The translations under genes and the position numbers were made by a program. This document shows, piece after piece, positions 11,904 through 23,726 of a stretch of 64,000 bases of DNA; the stretch's first letter is position 1; each line of letters begins with the position of its first letter. Below the pieces are notes generated by a model that saw only the letters and a list, made by a program, of their open reading frames with translations, did not search any database and was not told the DNA's origin. The DNA comes from Prostheceraeus crozeri. Taxonomy: Eukaryota > Platyhelminthes > Polycladida > Euryleptidae. The DNA is taken from positions 124,001-188,000 of the forward strand of contig CAJQUW010013680.1 in NCBI GenBank assembly GCA_907163375.1. Reading direction: 5' to 3'.

Positions 11904-12159
11904 CATAGAAATAGATTGTTTATCTGAAGTTGACTAGAATGGAAATTGACTCAAGGTCGCGGCTCATTCGGGGGAACTAAGTTGGGGCATGGATCACCAA
12001 TGAAAAGCTTAGAATTGCAGATGTGACTGATTCTAACCCAATGATTCAGCCGTTGACAAGTGTATCTAAGTGAAAATCCGTGCGATTTTTGTGCCACTAT
12101 TGTGTATTGCATGAAGCTTCATTTCCATTCTAGAGGTTTTATTGTTATCAATTTCTATG
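11904..12159 (+). mobile_element. hAT-type MITE, copy 2
   Basis: 256-bp copy with ends CATAGAAATAGATTG and (reverse complement) CATAGAAATTGATAAC. It is flanked by a perfect 8-bp duplication, GCGGCGGG, at 11896-11903 and 12160-12167. It has the same internal sequence as the copies at 11162 and 63675. Confidence 0.92.
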
Positions 12160-12485
12160 GCGGCGGGGGTCATTTTCTTCCTGAATCCTACAAATTTTTG
12201 CCAGTTTATCCATCTTCATGCTCTAATTTTAAAGGAAAATAAAATAGATTTAGAAAACAGTGGTCTTTATTTGAATGCCAGAGTACTTCTATATTTATGG
12301 GAGAAATACACTTCTAAGGCCTAAGTTGGACAGTATTTCGCTAGGTAAAGAAATTTTGCTCATTATTTCAATAGTGCGGGTCATTTTTGATCGCACCTTG
12401 TAAATATGAGACTGTAGCACTAATTGTTCAGTGTCAAGCTAAAACGTCATTTGGCGTAGACGCGTAGCACAGTCAAATCATACTA

Positions 12486-13632
12486 CAGATTGTTTCATAA
12501 AAAATGGATCACCCTTAAACATCGCCTTAACTTCAACTTTGTCTAACTCCGCCAAACTTGAACGAATTTCTCTGAAATTTGGAAGATATGTCAGTTGTGC
12601 TTACTAATATCATTGTTGGAAATTTCAAGCATGAATATTGAGTAGTTTTCCTGTTATAGATAAAAAAGTAGTAGATAATTTGATCTTCATTTAGCAATGT
12701 TGCACAAAATCATACCTCACTCTTATAAAATTACATTTGTTTCCTTTGTTATGTAATATGTTGTTCTACAAGCCAAAAGCTATCAAGCAAAACAAAAATA
12801 AAGAAAATCGGTCAATCAGAGCCAGTATAGCACCATTATTCATCAACAATAATGTAACTGCTACAATGTGATTAACTGGACTTCATGTTCCATAGCTTCC
12901 TGACTTCGTTGCGGTGGTGTTGGCAGTACTCCTGATTGCTTTCAGCTAGAAATCTATCTCTTACCGGTTGAAAACAATACAAAGCACAAATGAACAATAA
13001 CGAGATCGCATTCACAAAAGGCAAAGTGTCAGCTGGCATTTAGACCAATGGCCGCTCTGAACTTCACATACAGCAAGGAACCATGAATTCTGAACGCTAT
13101 GTGAATGTTTTACGAATGAACATTGGCCGAATGACAGATCAACTTGGTGATCCATCGACTTGGTTATTTATGGATGATAATGCTACGTGTCACAGGAGTA
13201 GTAGAGTCAACTTGTGCAAGTCTCAATTAGGGCTTAGGACATTATCTTGGCCAGCTCGTTCTCCTGATCTGAATCCCATAGAAAATGTATGGAGTATTCT
13301 AAAACGTAACGTTCGTCGTTCACTGCTACCTACAGATGGCGTATCACAACTTACGTCACTGTTAAAAAGAGAGTGGAGAAAGTTAGATCAGTCAAAAATC
13401 AACGATATCATCGAATCAATGCCTAGACGAATTGGTAATGTCATTGACAATAAGGGTAGGGCCACAAAATATTAGCTTCTTAAGAACCGTTACTGTATCA
13501 TAGCTTATCAGATTATATAAGGACATTTAATTATATTAGGGACATGAAATAACATGAAAAATGCTTTCTGTATCATACTTATGTTTTATTTAGTCAAATT
13601 TTAGGATGATCCACTTTTTATGAAACGGACTG
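12486..13632 (+). mobile_element. Tc1/mariner transposon
   Basis: A 1147-bp element. Its inverted ends are CAGATTGTTTCATAAAAA and (reverse complement) CAGTCCGTTTCATAAAAA, about 29 bp long with five mismatches. It is flanked by TA on both sides (12484-12485 and 13633-13634), as this superfamily requires. The interior keeps only the 3' part of a transposase gene, so the copy is internally degraded. Confidence 0.92.
13083..13475 (+). pseudogene. Tc1-type DD34E transposase, C-terminal part
   Basis: 130 codons give the second half of a Tc1 transposase catalytic core. FMDDNATCHRS holds the second catalytic Asp, and WPARSPDLNPIENVW holds the Glu, with 34 residues between them (DD34E). In-frame codons upstream of the first ATG (RSELHIQQGT) also fit, so the true protein began further left. 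The helix-turn-helix DNA-binding region and the first Asp are not recognisable in 12515-13020. The tail MPRRIGNVIDNKGRATKY is the usual C-terminus. The element lies inside its own inverted repeats and cannot supply a full enzyme. Confidence 0.92.
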
Positions 13633-13634
13633 TA

Positions 13635-15714
13635 TATCCTTAGAATGAAATGGATGATTTAAACTCTGACATACTTTTATTATATTCCTTTGTGTACAAC
13701 GCGACAACTCGACAACAAAAAAGAAGCAATATCTGGAATATATGAATGCATTCCTGCCGCTTATGTTGATTACGAAAGATTCCCGTTGCGATAGCACTGA
13801 AATCTGGATATATCATTTCAACGGCATGTTTGATAGTTTCTACATGTATACAAATCATTGTTATATTATGCCTTTCTTAGATTTAAGTTCCTGAGTATTG
13901 ATAAAACTATAGAGAAATAAGAGACATCTACGCATATGAAAGATTATGTTTCAATAGTAGGGAAGTCCTCAAATGGGAAGTAGACTTGATATCGACAATC
14001 TCAATAAAACTTAGCCAAGTAAAATATTGCTGATGGTTAACACCTTTGTCATGCAGTTACTTTGTCTCAAGAGAGCTCAGCAGTCCGTGCGAGAACCATG
14101 GCAAATAATCAGAACATCTGCAGTTTCCAAAATTAGTTTTTCGAGATATTTTCCACAGGATTATTCCCTTTGATGGCTAAATTTGTAAACATCTAGATAC
14201 TTTTGATATTGAACATTCTTCAATCTTGTTACTTACGACATACAAATCCCTACGGCATCAATGGAGACGACGAAATCATCTATCCCCGTCTTTTAAACTT
14301 ATTATAATCCTCATCTTCATGCAAATGCGCAGTTGAATAACCAGCATTTTGAAGGGAAATCTAAACAATGTTGTATATAGATACTCGTAATAAGGAAGAC
14401 AAGTAGTGATAATAATAGGCTTCGTTGCCTGTGAGCATATTACAAGTACAACGACACACGTCATGTCAATGCTATAATCAATAAAGAAGACGATGACAAG
14501 GAAAATGTATTCAAAATTCAATTAGCGATTTACATAAATACTTCTTGGCGAATGAATGGCACGGAAATCTTGAAAGAAACGCGACACAGTTGCATGCACA
14601 ATATGCATGACCAATGTCTTAAACATTTCTGTGAGAGAAAACTTGTTAGAGATTTCAAAATCATGCAGCCTCGTAGATTCACGGAAAACAGAAAATGTAC
14701 TGACGTACCCGGCAACACACATTCGTTGTTCAACAGCATCATCGGATGAATTACTTGACTGCCAACAACTGCAAAAACAATAACGGTTGCCTCAACCACT
14801 TTCTCTGATTAGCTTGCCTTTTAAATTTAGACAATGCAGTCACTTTCATTTTATACACAAAAATTATACGATTCTAGAAGATTTCTTACTAAAATTGAGG
14901 TGCACGAATTCGTACAGACGACTTCTGACATCTTTCGCAAGTAATAAAAAAGTCAGAAATTGATGGAGACGGCATATAATAGTTCCTTTTGAATAAATGC
15001 CGGGTGGGTCTAGGGTTTATCCTAAACTTGTACTTTCTTCACTTAGGACTGAAATGGTTGCATAATAATTATAATAAAAATAATTGGGGCGCTTGGTACA
15101 CGTGATTGTCAGAAACATGGGCGCTTCACACATGACACATTTTCATGGTACAAAAAGGGCGCTCTGTACAAGATCCAAGAAAATGGGGCGCTTGGCAATT
15201 TTTTTGTTGTTTTAAATACCAATTCACCTCCACAATAGTACGAGTAATTAGGTACGTAATAGCAGTTAAACACATGTAATAGAATTCGAACATTTTCAAA
15301 TTTTAACTTATCAATAGGATGATTGGTTTGGCAAGTGTAACTAAATTTTTCTATCTATGAATACCAGGTTTATGCAGCTTCTTGTTTCATACGAAGCTAT
15401 TTCAAATCTTAATTTCCAGTACTATGTGTCGAAAATAAAAAAAACGATTGTCACAACTGTAAGTCACACGTCACTTACAAGGAAACTCTCAAGCTTTACT
15501 TCAGGCTATTTTTTTTTAAATTCCGCCGACACTAAGTTTGGATATTTGTTCATTCCATGAACAAAAATGTGACAACCCTTTCAGCGGCTATTCAATCAAT
15601 TCCACTGATAAAGTAGTCAAGCTTATTTATAGTCGCAAGTAGGAGGAAGCATATTCTGATATCGTGGAGGTCATGATTACTATCTGGATGCGTTGTCATG
15701 TTTGCGCTCAGTCA
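13635..15714. other. anonymous intronic sequence with GGCGCTTGG words
   Basis: No convincing gene. Overlapping short frames at 14522-14799 have no recognisable content. At 15083-15195 a degenerate motif (GGGGCGCTTGGTAC, GGGCGCTTCACA, GGGCGCTCTGTAC, GGGGCGCTTGGCAA) recurs four times at 25-40 bp spacing. Confidence 0.4.
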
Positions 15715-15829
15715 ATATCCATGGTGCCCGCGCTATTTGCTTAATAATTTTCCAGAAATTTCGAAAAATTTACTGACCATTTGTAGGAAAAAATCAATCT
15801 ATTTTAAGACAAAACGCATTTACTGAAAA

Positions 15830-17062
15830 TCAGTTAATTGACTTCTTAAGTTCGTTCATTTTATCTTTCAGGATATCGCTGTCCTCACGCTTCTCGTTTG
15901 CTGCCTTCTGCAAAGCATTTGATTTAACGAGAAGACTCATATCGGATTGTGTTTCCGCCTTTCTTGCCAGATCGTCCGCCTCTTTCAGCGACATTATGAT
16001 CTCGGAGTCCACTTTCGATTTTTTCTTCCTTATCTCTTCGCACGTTTGATCTCTTTTCCGCTAAGAATCTTCCCACATCTGCATGAAGAAAAAAACGTTT
16101 TTTTAAGTTTTTACAAGATTCTTTGTTTTGCGATTTCCATACTACAGATCCTAACACTGCATAATACATTTCAATGCAGCATGTAAATTTAAAACATTCA
16201 TCAAAACAGCACTCATGTATGGTTGATAAGTGTGTATGCCTTTCTGTTCGCTATAATTGCTTACCTTTTTACGTTTAAGGCTTCTTTGATTTTCTAGATG
16301 CATTCTGTACCTCTTTCGCGCCTGCGAAAGCATAAAAGCATTTCAGCTGTAATGTTGAGTGCTAATTTTTTCATCTGTCATCTCTGCTTTAAGGGCATCG
16401 TGGAGGAACCTTAATGTATGCAGTGATCTAGCTTGTAAATTTGTTTCAAGAGTGTCATTATTCACCTTGAACCCCCGCTTCACAGCAGCATTGCCGTGAA
16501 AAAGCGTCAAAACATGTGTGATTACAATCAAAAGTTCATCATCAGAAATCAATTCGAAGAAGAAAGAATCCAGCCTACTGGTACAGTGATCAAAATTTTC
16601 AAAGAGATACCTTTTCTTCATAAAACTGAACTTTGGCAATTTCTGCTTCTTTACAGGAAATGCGTTTTTTTCGAATAGAAGAGAAACTAGACAATCAAAC
16701 TTCTTCTCAGACTCTTCACACCTGTTCAAAATGATCTTTGGGTCAAGACATGAAGAGTAAGTTACGACTGGATAATGGAGTGGATTTTTGCATGCAAGAG
16801 CTTTCTGTAAATTCTGGCAAATATCGCGACAATCCCATCGAAATCTTTGACGAAGAGTTGGTGTGAGTTCGCTATCCGTTCTCAGCAACGACGAGTTTGC
16901 TGCAACACCAATATCAATGCGCTCAGTCGGAGCGGAAAACGCTTCTCCTCATCACTGATGAATGACAAGATATTAGAGGACGTTAAATGGTCAACCTCTT
17001 CTGGAGCAACATATCGCCTCAACACAGCAAAGTCAATTCTTCCGTCAGAAATGGGAAAGTAG
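15830..17062 (-). pseudogene. hAT-like transposase remnant
   Basis: In minus-strand order: DFAVLRRYVAPEEVDHL (near 17040), then a 181-codon block (16888-16343). That block ends in the dimerisation-type motif HGNAAVKRGFKVNNDTLETN, followed by a Lys/Arg-rich tail (ENQRSLKRKK, near 16280). A final 60-codon helical tail (16012-15830) contains MSLKEADDLARKAETQSD. The HGNAAVxRGF motif is characteristic of the C-terminal dimerisation region of hAT proteins. The N-terminal zinc finger and the DDE core are missing, and the pieces lie in different frames, so no active enzyme is encoded. Confidence 0.78.
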
Positions 17063-18055
17063 GTTGTTCGGTTTGAAATTTAGTTAAAAATTCGACGAAT
17101 CCACGAGAAAGAGAAATGAATGAATTCAACCTGCATAGCTGGAGTAATCTGTCAGTATTAATGAATATATTGAATCTCATCACATTATAACAAGACTCTT
17201 CAATTAACTTTTAATAGACTTTTAAAGACTTCCGAACAAAAACACACGTCGTCGAACACATTGAAATGTCTTTACAGATCCATGAATGATTTTATTCATC
17301 ACGCTCTTTTGTAATTACGTGTATATACACATTCCAGTACGCAATGTACCAAACGCTACCCAAAAGAAGTACATGAAACAGTAAACATGAAAACCATTAC
17401 TCACCAATCATCGCTGCTGTAAGCCGAATTTCTAATAAGACAACAGTCATTTATCCATCTTTTCGTAAACGGACCATATCAAGTCAAATATCCTGCTTCA
17501 TTAAAGTTGTTTGATGATGATGAATTTTCATTTTCAATGAGACATCCGATTTGGAATCTTCAAACTGATTTGTTGTCTTACCATTCAAAGCGAGAAACAA
17601 ATAACATAAACAGTGCATTAAACTTTTCAAACAGCAACAATTATGATCAATTCTGAACAAAAAATGAAAAAATCGTATTTCGATCAATAGTGTACTTATA
17701 TGAGCGATGCTTCAACACGATCACATAACACTTTTTTACAATACATATCTAAAGACAAATACTTGGAAATACTCCACGTAGAGAGCTTTAATAGTCAAGT
17801 CCGCAAATAACAGTCCCCTCGAATAACGAATTAGTCATATTTTGAGAATAGGAAGAGCCCGAAACTCGAAGATCGCTAATATAAATCACTGAAACTTTAC
17901 CTTTCGTTATGAAAGCTGAAATAAATACATGCAACACTGGATCAGAAAATATGGTTCTAGTTATCTTCCTGATAATTAAAATTACATTTAAATTTTCATA
18001 ATAATTCTTTAGTAAAAAATCCCGACGTTTTACAATTTAAACACAGTACCTATAA

Positions 18056-18165
18056 ATTTACTGACTTTTCCTGACTTTTTACTGACTCTAAGAAATTTAC
18101 TGACTTTTCCTGACTCTTTACTGACCCTAAAAATTTCCTGACTTTTCCTGACTTTTACTGACCGC
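18056..18165. repeat. subterminal tandem array of the hAT-like element
   Basis: TTTACTGACTTTTCCTGAC-type units repeat about three to four times just inside the right inverted repeat. A single ATTTACTGACC lies inside the left end near 15767. Such arrays are common transposase-binding regions in hAT elements; the role here is inferred. Confidence 0.7.
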
Positions 18166-18180
18166 GGGCACCATGATATC

Positions 18181-21100
18181 TGGCCTACACATTTTCATAC
18201 TTGTCTTTGGAATAGACATGTCACAGTAATTCTCATATGACTGTCACTCTTACGAGCATATTAGCTTAGTATGTCGTTCCTCATTAGTTGCCAATGTGCT
18301 TTGCACTCCACCTTGATGACGTCATTATCATTATGCTCTGCCATTTCTATTTTGTATGATGATTTTTATTTGCCGCTCACCACTAAGGCACTAACCATTA
18401 CTCGATCGCACTAATCATTGGCACGGACACTGTGGCCAGCTGTAGGAAAACTTCGAAGATGATGAACATAGCAGAGAAAGTTTGCCGTAATGTGAATACA
18501 GTTGGCAAAGATAGGCAAGAAATTTTTCTGGAACTTTCCTATGTTATATTGTAAGTGCACAGAATGCCCTTTACATTTATCATGTTGATTATCTTCACTT
18601 ATGTCTGCAAGCAGCGCAGATAGTCAAGTGCCAATTATGGATATGTATACAAGGCCACTCAGCTTGGGGTATATAAGCAAGAATTCATCAATGAAGGATG
18701 GAGCCATGAGTGCGCTTGGTGCAATAGAAAGCTATTATTGAAGGGCGCTTGGCGCAATTTACGTCCTATTCACGCAATAGTAGTACCGAGTGCCGTAATT
18801 ATTATTAGAGCAATTCTAATTTTTTATACTATGATGTTTCGAGAATTGCAGTCAATTCCTTCACTTCATAGAGCAATAAATCAATAATTGCGACAATAAT
18901 AGGTAGATTTGTTGCCATCTCGTTTGACAGTTTTGTAAGCCTTAATAACTTGCAAGTTGTGAATACAACACTCTGGCATCGTGAGATTCTTTAATTAAGT
19001 GGTTGTCAATCACCTCGTTTTGCATGCAGGACATAATATATTGATATTTGCAATTGTTTTACACCAGAGTAATAAAAGAACTTCAAAGTCAAATTCATCA
19101 CTCAAATAGCTTCCTTACATATTCTCCGTTGAAAGCAATCTTCAGCTTGTCAAAAAGATTTTCATGTCGTTGCCTGTGATGTTTTGGTGAATTGAATAGG
19201 ATAGGTAGAGGACGATCTTGCCATGGACATGCTCTAAATGGAAAACATTTTTCAGCAACGGACTTCAAAATGAGTTATTCTCTTTTGAGAAGCATGACTT
19301 ATCTGATTCTTGCATTGGAAAAGAGTATAACCGTAGTTATTCGTAGGTAGATCTAAATATTGAAGATTATAGTACACCAGACAATTGCGCAGTTTATGAA
19401 TAGTGACGCTTTCCGAAGCAAAGAAGACTGTGCTAGCACGAATGCTGTAAGCGATATTCTCTGAAATAAGCATCATCATGCATCGTGTACTGTTTCGCGA
19501 ACATCACATTATTCCATCATATACTTTAAAGTCCATCACATGGCATTTAAAGTCCATGGCATTTCGCATATGTTGTAACCCATCATTCGTTAGACATTCT
19601 TTCATTTAAATACTTCTGTGTTTTCAATATTTTGTCTTCAAAAAGGGAGTGTTCGTTTCAATTTAAAGAGTGGCAATAAATGCAAAAATATGATATACGA
19701 GCCGTTTTATATTACAAATACGCTGATACAAATAATGCGAACTCAAAAGCATAATGGAAAATCCTAGAATAAAATCAACTGCTTCATGTCGACAAAGAAC
19801 GTGTGATCCTCACTCATTTAGAGAGTACAATAAACAAAATTTTAAGTAAATAAAAGAATGTAAATGAATAATTTATCAGTCAGAGAGTCGAAATCGCATT
19901 ATTCGAGAAAACTGAGCGTCTACCTAGCTTCCAGAACTGCTCAATAGGTCAATGTAGGACGATATTTTGATTCAGCTTTTATACTGAGACCCACACAGAA
20001 CGTAGGCCCCTATCAGTTAGCCCAACTGGGCTATGACATTTAAATAAATTCCTAACACTATTAGCAGACAGCAAACAAATCCGTAAAAAATTCATCTCGT
20101 TTGCTAGCGATGTGTCACACAATAAGCTTTATCAACGTTGATTTTTCAGCTCTCGAAATCTCATCTTTGCTCAAAATATCTCATTTCGTATTGCCACAAA
20201 TTCATTCATTTATCATGTTTAACAAATTTTTGTGAAATATGAATAATTGGCTTCATTTTAAATTGAGTGATTTAGATCTTTTAAAGAAAAAGTCACACGA
20301 AGACTAAATTCAAAGTGAAAATAAAATGGACCGTTTCAGGCAGCCATCCTTTATAGATTATACTTAGGTCTTGTCACGGTGGGTTTTGTCTGCACGTGGT
20401 GCAACGGTTTCCACTCTTTAATAAAAATAACAATGTTGCTATATAGAGCAGATCTTCGACATGCAGAGAATCAAAGCCAAACGAGATATTATATGCAGAT
20501 GCATGAAACCACCAAGAAATAATTCGTTGGAAAGCTGAAACAAAAGATGTCCACATTTTTGTTTCAAAGATTCTCATTTTAAGTTGCATTAAATTTCAAG
20601 CATTTGAAATTTGATTTTCGTCCTCCTTAAATCTACCTCTGTTTGAGCATGGTCAAGGATACTTGATTTTCAAAATATGATCATCCAACTGTTTTCTATT
20701 TGCATTCACTGTTGAATCCCTTTCTTAAATCTTACGAGCTGGCGAGAACTGCAAACGTTTCCGGCCAATCGTGATCAATGCTGTAGAGTCAAAAACTCAT
20801 AAAGATAACAACGATGAAATCGGATATTGCAGCCGCCATCGGATGACCCAAACGGCAACTGATCCGTTAACTGAAATATTATGATCCTTTATTCATTGAT
20901 TCGAGCTATCAATTAATGACTTCAATTCATCACTTCAATTAATGAATATTTTGTGAATAATGAGTAATTTCAGGAGACTATTATGCTATATAGCATCAGC
21001 ATGCCTTCTATAAGCTTATTCGTCCTTCAGAATATTATAGGTGATAATAAGAAGCATGGAAATGTAGACAGAGCATTATTGTTATTTTATTCATGATTTT

Positions 21101-21186
21101 CATGTTCTTAATGCGCTTAACACGAAATGAATTATTCATCATTAACTTAGTAATCATCCTATTTGTGTTCTAAAAACCAAAAACAG
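18181..21186. other. anonymous intronic sequence
   Basis: No gene supported. Two more GGCGCTTGG-type words occur at 18709 and 18741. A minus-strand frame at 19252-19479 looks faintly like an LRR but is not required by the exon phases. A minus frame at 20374-20589 has no recognisable content. Confidence 0.4.
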
Positions 21187-21450
21187 ACACCGAATAGTGC
21201 TCCTAGAGCCAGCTAACCGTATTGGTATCTACCGCACTGACCCAATTCCATCGATGGTTGATTCACTCCCATATGAACTGCAGTCAGACATAAAAATGAT
21301 AAAATCATTCAAGACTCGTTGTCAGAACTCAGATTCAAAACAAGAGCTCCGAACAGGAATGCAAAATGTCAATTCGTGCTTAGCATACTCTGCAAAATCC
21401 ACTGGTGAGGTGGATGTGCTTAGAAAGGCGGCAGCTGATCAAATCGACCA
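21187..21450 (+). CDS. candidate exon or orphan open frame
   Basis: An open stretch of about 88 codons on the plus strand lies between AAAAACAG and the good donor-like CCA|GTAAGAAATC. If spliced there it would be a symmetric 264-bp exon (enters with one base, leaves with two). The peptide includes YRTDPIPSMVDSLPYEL, FKTRCQNSDSKQEL and EVDVLRKAAADQID, which I do not recognise. The acceptor lacks a polypyrimidine tract. It is antisense to the LRR gene and inside its intron. It could be a nested gene, a transposon relic or chance. Confidence 0.25.
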
Positions 21451-21880
21451 GTAAGAAATCTAATTATACTGTAGACCTTTCATTGACGCTTGACATGCGA
21501 AGTCACCAGTGGAATGAAGTGGCAAATTTGACAATAACCGACTGTTATTCAAACAGATTGCTCTCGAAACTATCGGTGATTGCCCCTTGTTATATCGATG
21601 TAAATTTCAGAACTATTAGTGGTCGGTAAATGCGACTCTTTCGTCACGAACCTCTATGCCCTGCCTTTTGCGAATATTCAACATGGTGCTGTCTGATGCT
21701 ATATAAATGGTGAAGTTGCAAAATCTGATCATAATCCATTGTTTGCTCCGCTTCATTTATATTTTAATTTTCTCCAATTTTATCCATCATAGTTATTTTG
21801 ATATTGCAAAATCCCTTTGAAATGTTCATCATGCGCTGTTTGAAAAAGTTTGAGTGATATTCTTCAGTTTTCACTCTTCA

Positions 21881-22130
21881 CCGAACCAGTGGCCTTGTGG
21901 TATAGTCAGAGTGCTAGCTCTAAGTCCGGGAGACCTTGATTCAAACCTTGTCCGGGTTAAAACTAAGACTTGTATAATAGGCACACTCTGCATTGTTGCC
22001 TAACACTTGGCACGAAGAGAATGAGAGAGGGATAAATCACAACTCAGTCGCATGGAAGAAAGGCTCCCTGCCTAATGTGCTTCCGAGCATGAACAATGTG
22101 TTTTCATTCATTTATTTTTTTATTTAAAAC
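21881..22130 (+). repeat. tRNA-derived SINE, family 1, copy 2
   Basis: Head CCGAACCAGTGGCCTTGTGG with a recognisable A box. B box GATTCAAACC, body AGGCACACTCTGCATTGTTG and GAATGAGAGAGGGATAAAT, tail TTCATTCATTTATTTTTTT. Several small differences from copies 1 and 3 indicate an old insertion. Confidence 0.82.
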
Positions 22131-23726
22131 ATTTTTTTCGAATGATAGCTTCCTAATATTGAATGAAATGACGAGTATTCAATTCTGTTCCCATTAAACT
22201 CAGTACTGAATTATTCTGGTCAAATTCTCTGATTTTGAAAAATGCATTTATCGAATATTACTAGTACACTCACTTAGATTAAATGTCAGCAGTGCGCTAA
22301 AAATAGTATTGAATGAATACCCGAGGAAATTAACTGACTATACCAATTTATGTACTTTAAATTCACTCCGGGTATGACTTCACATTAGGGAGTTGTGTTG
22401 TTGTTGAAAGATGTGAACTAGGCTGATCTCTGATATTGGATGAAGTGGCACCTATTCAAGTCAGCCCGCATTTTTCAAATAAAGATGAAACTCAATATTG
22501 AATAATTTTATTTAAATTGATTTCTGGAATGGCTTTAAATACTTTTACAAAGGCTTTCAAGCCATCAACTCGCCAACACACGCTGCCACAATGTGTCCGA
22601 CATTTCGCTCTGTATGAATAAGAGCACCTTAGTAAAAACAATAAAGTAAAAAGTAAGTTGCCCTCTTTTATGCGGTCGAAATTCTATTATTTCAACAAAA
22701 AAGACAAGTACTACGACGTCCCGCGGCTTCAAAGGCCAATGGAAAATAGCTGGACGGAAAAAGAACTTATAAATTTCAAAAAATATGGCCAACTATTTTT
22801 GGTGAAAAAAATTGACGACAATAGGACAATAATTGACAATAAGCTATAAATAGTACATTTTACTCATACTGGCAATACTATCTTCAAATTAATTACGAGT
22901 ACTATTGAAAAATTCACAGAATACTCCGGAATTTGCATGAAGAAGTTTTGATACACGTGATATCTACGATGATATGGCAATCAGAAGGGGAAATAATGTA
23001 GTGGACCCTTGAACACATGATAATCTGCCCATTTCTACACTTTCAAGATCAATATAAGAGGTGTAGGTGTCTTCGATGTGTCTTCGAAATTAGTTCTGAC
23101 AATTCCACAGTGGATGATATCCTGTTGAGTCGTCGCAAACTTCTAGGTTAAGTTAAGGTTGAGTCAATGTTTTCTACCATTCACAGTACTTAACTTACCT
23201 AATCAATTACTCCTACAATATCGTGGTCGCCGCGGCACGTTGGTAAAGATAGTGGCCCGAAGGGCATTTGGCTAAAGTATTGCAATGCTCAGGAAATGTC
23301 TGAATACGTCATAACCATTCAAGCCGCCGTGGGCAGCAGTGACGTTTAAGCTTCATTACACATGACTAAACAGTTCAACAGGTCATGTACCTATTCGTCG
23401 AATATGAATGTAAACAATATAGACTTCTTACTGATCCTAATTTGGAGGAAAATGTAATCTCATCAATTTCTACAACCTGTCTAATGACAGCAACTCTTTG
23501 TATTTCAGGAACCATGTCAGAGAGAAGAGCAGCGGTCATAGCAAATAGAAATTATAATTTAATAAATTTAAAAATAAATATATAAATATTTATATATTTT
23601 ATTTTTATAAATTTAAAATATAATACTGTATAATCCTTATATTCTCTCGAATTACCGCAACATTCTAATTAAATACAGATAAGTCAAATGAATTATCAAT
23701 AATCAAGTACGGCATAAATCAATATA
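22131..23726. other. anonymous intronic sequence
   Basis: Short frames at 22565-22849 on both strands and 23385-23585 show no family resemblance. A GC-richer patch at 23226-23345 (GGTCGCCGCGGCACG...) may be an unassigned repeat. 23545-23630 is almost pure A/T. Confidence 0.4.

Larger units (their letters stand above)
15720..18175 (-). mobile_element. hAT-like DNA transposon, degraded
   Basis: The element is bounded by a 13-bp perfect inverted repeat, CATGGTGCCCGCG, and by a 5-bp direct repeat, ATATC, at 15715-15719 and 18176-18180. The interior holds hAT-type transposase pieces on the minus strand and a TTTACTGACTTTTCC tandem array near the right end. A 5-bp duplication differs from the usual 8 bp of hAT, though hAT families with 5 bp are known. 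Total length is about 2.46 kb. Confidence 0.82.

Noticed and set aside
19252-19479. Minus-strand frame with LRR-like text (LRNCLVYYNLQYLDLPTNN)
   Set aside because: Exons 4 and 5 already join in phase and in LRR register, and this frame lacks a usable GT donor. The resemblance is short and probably chance.
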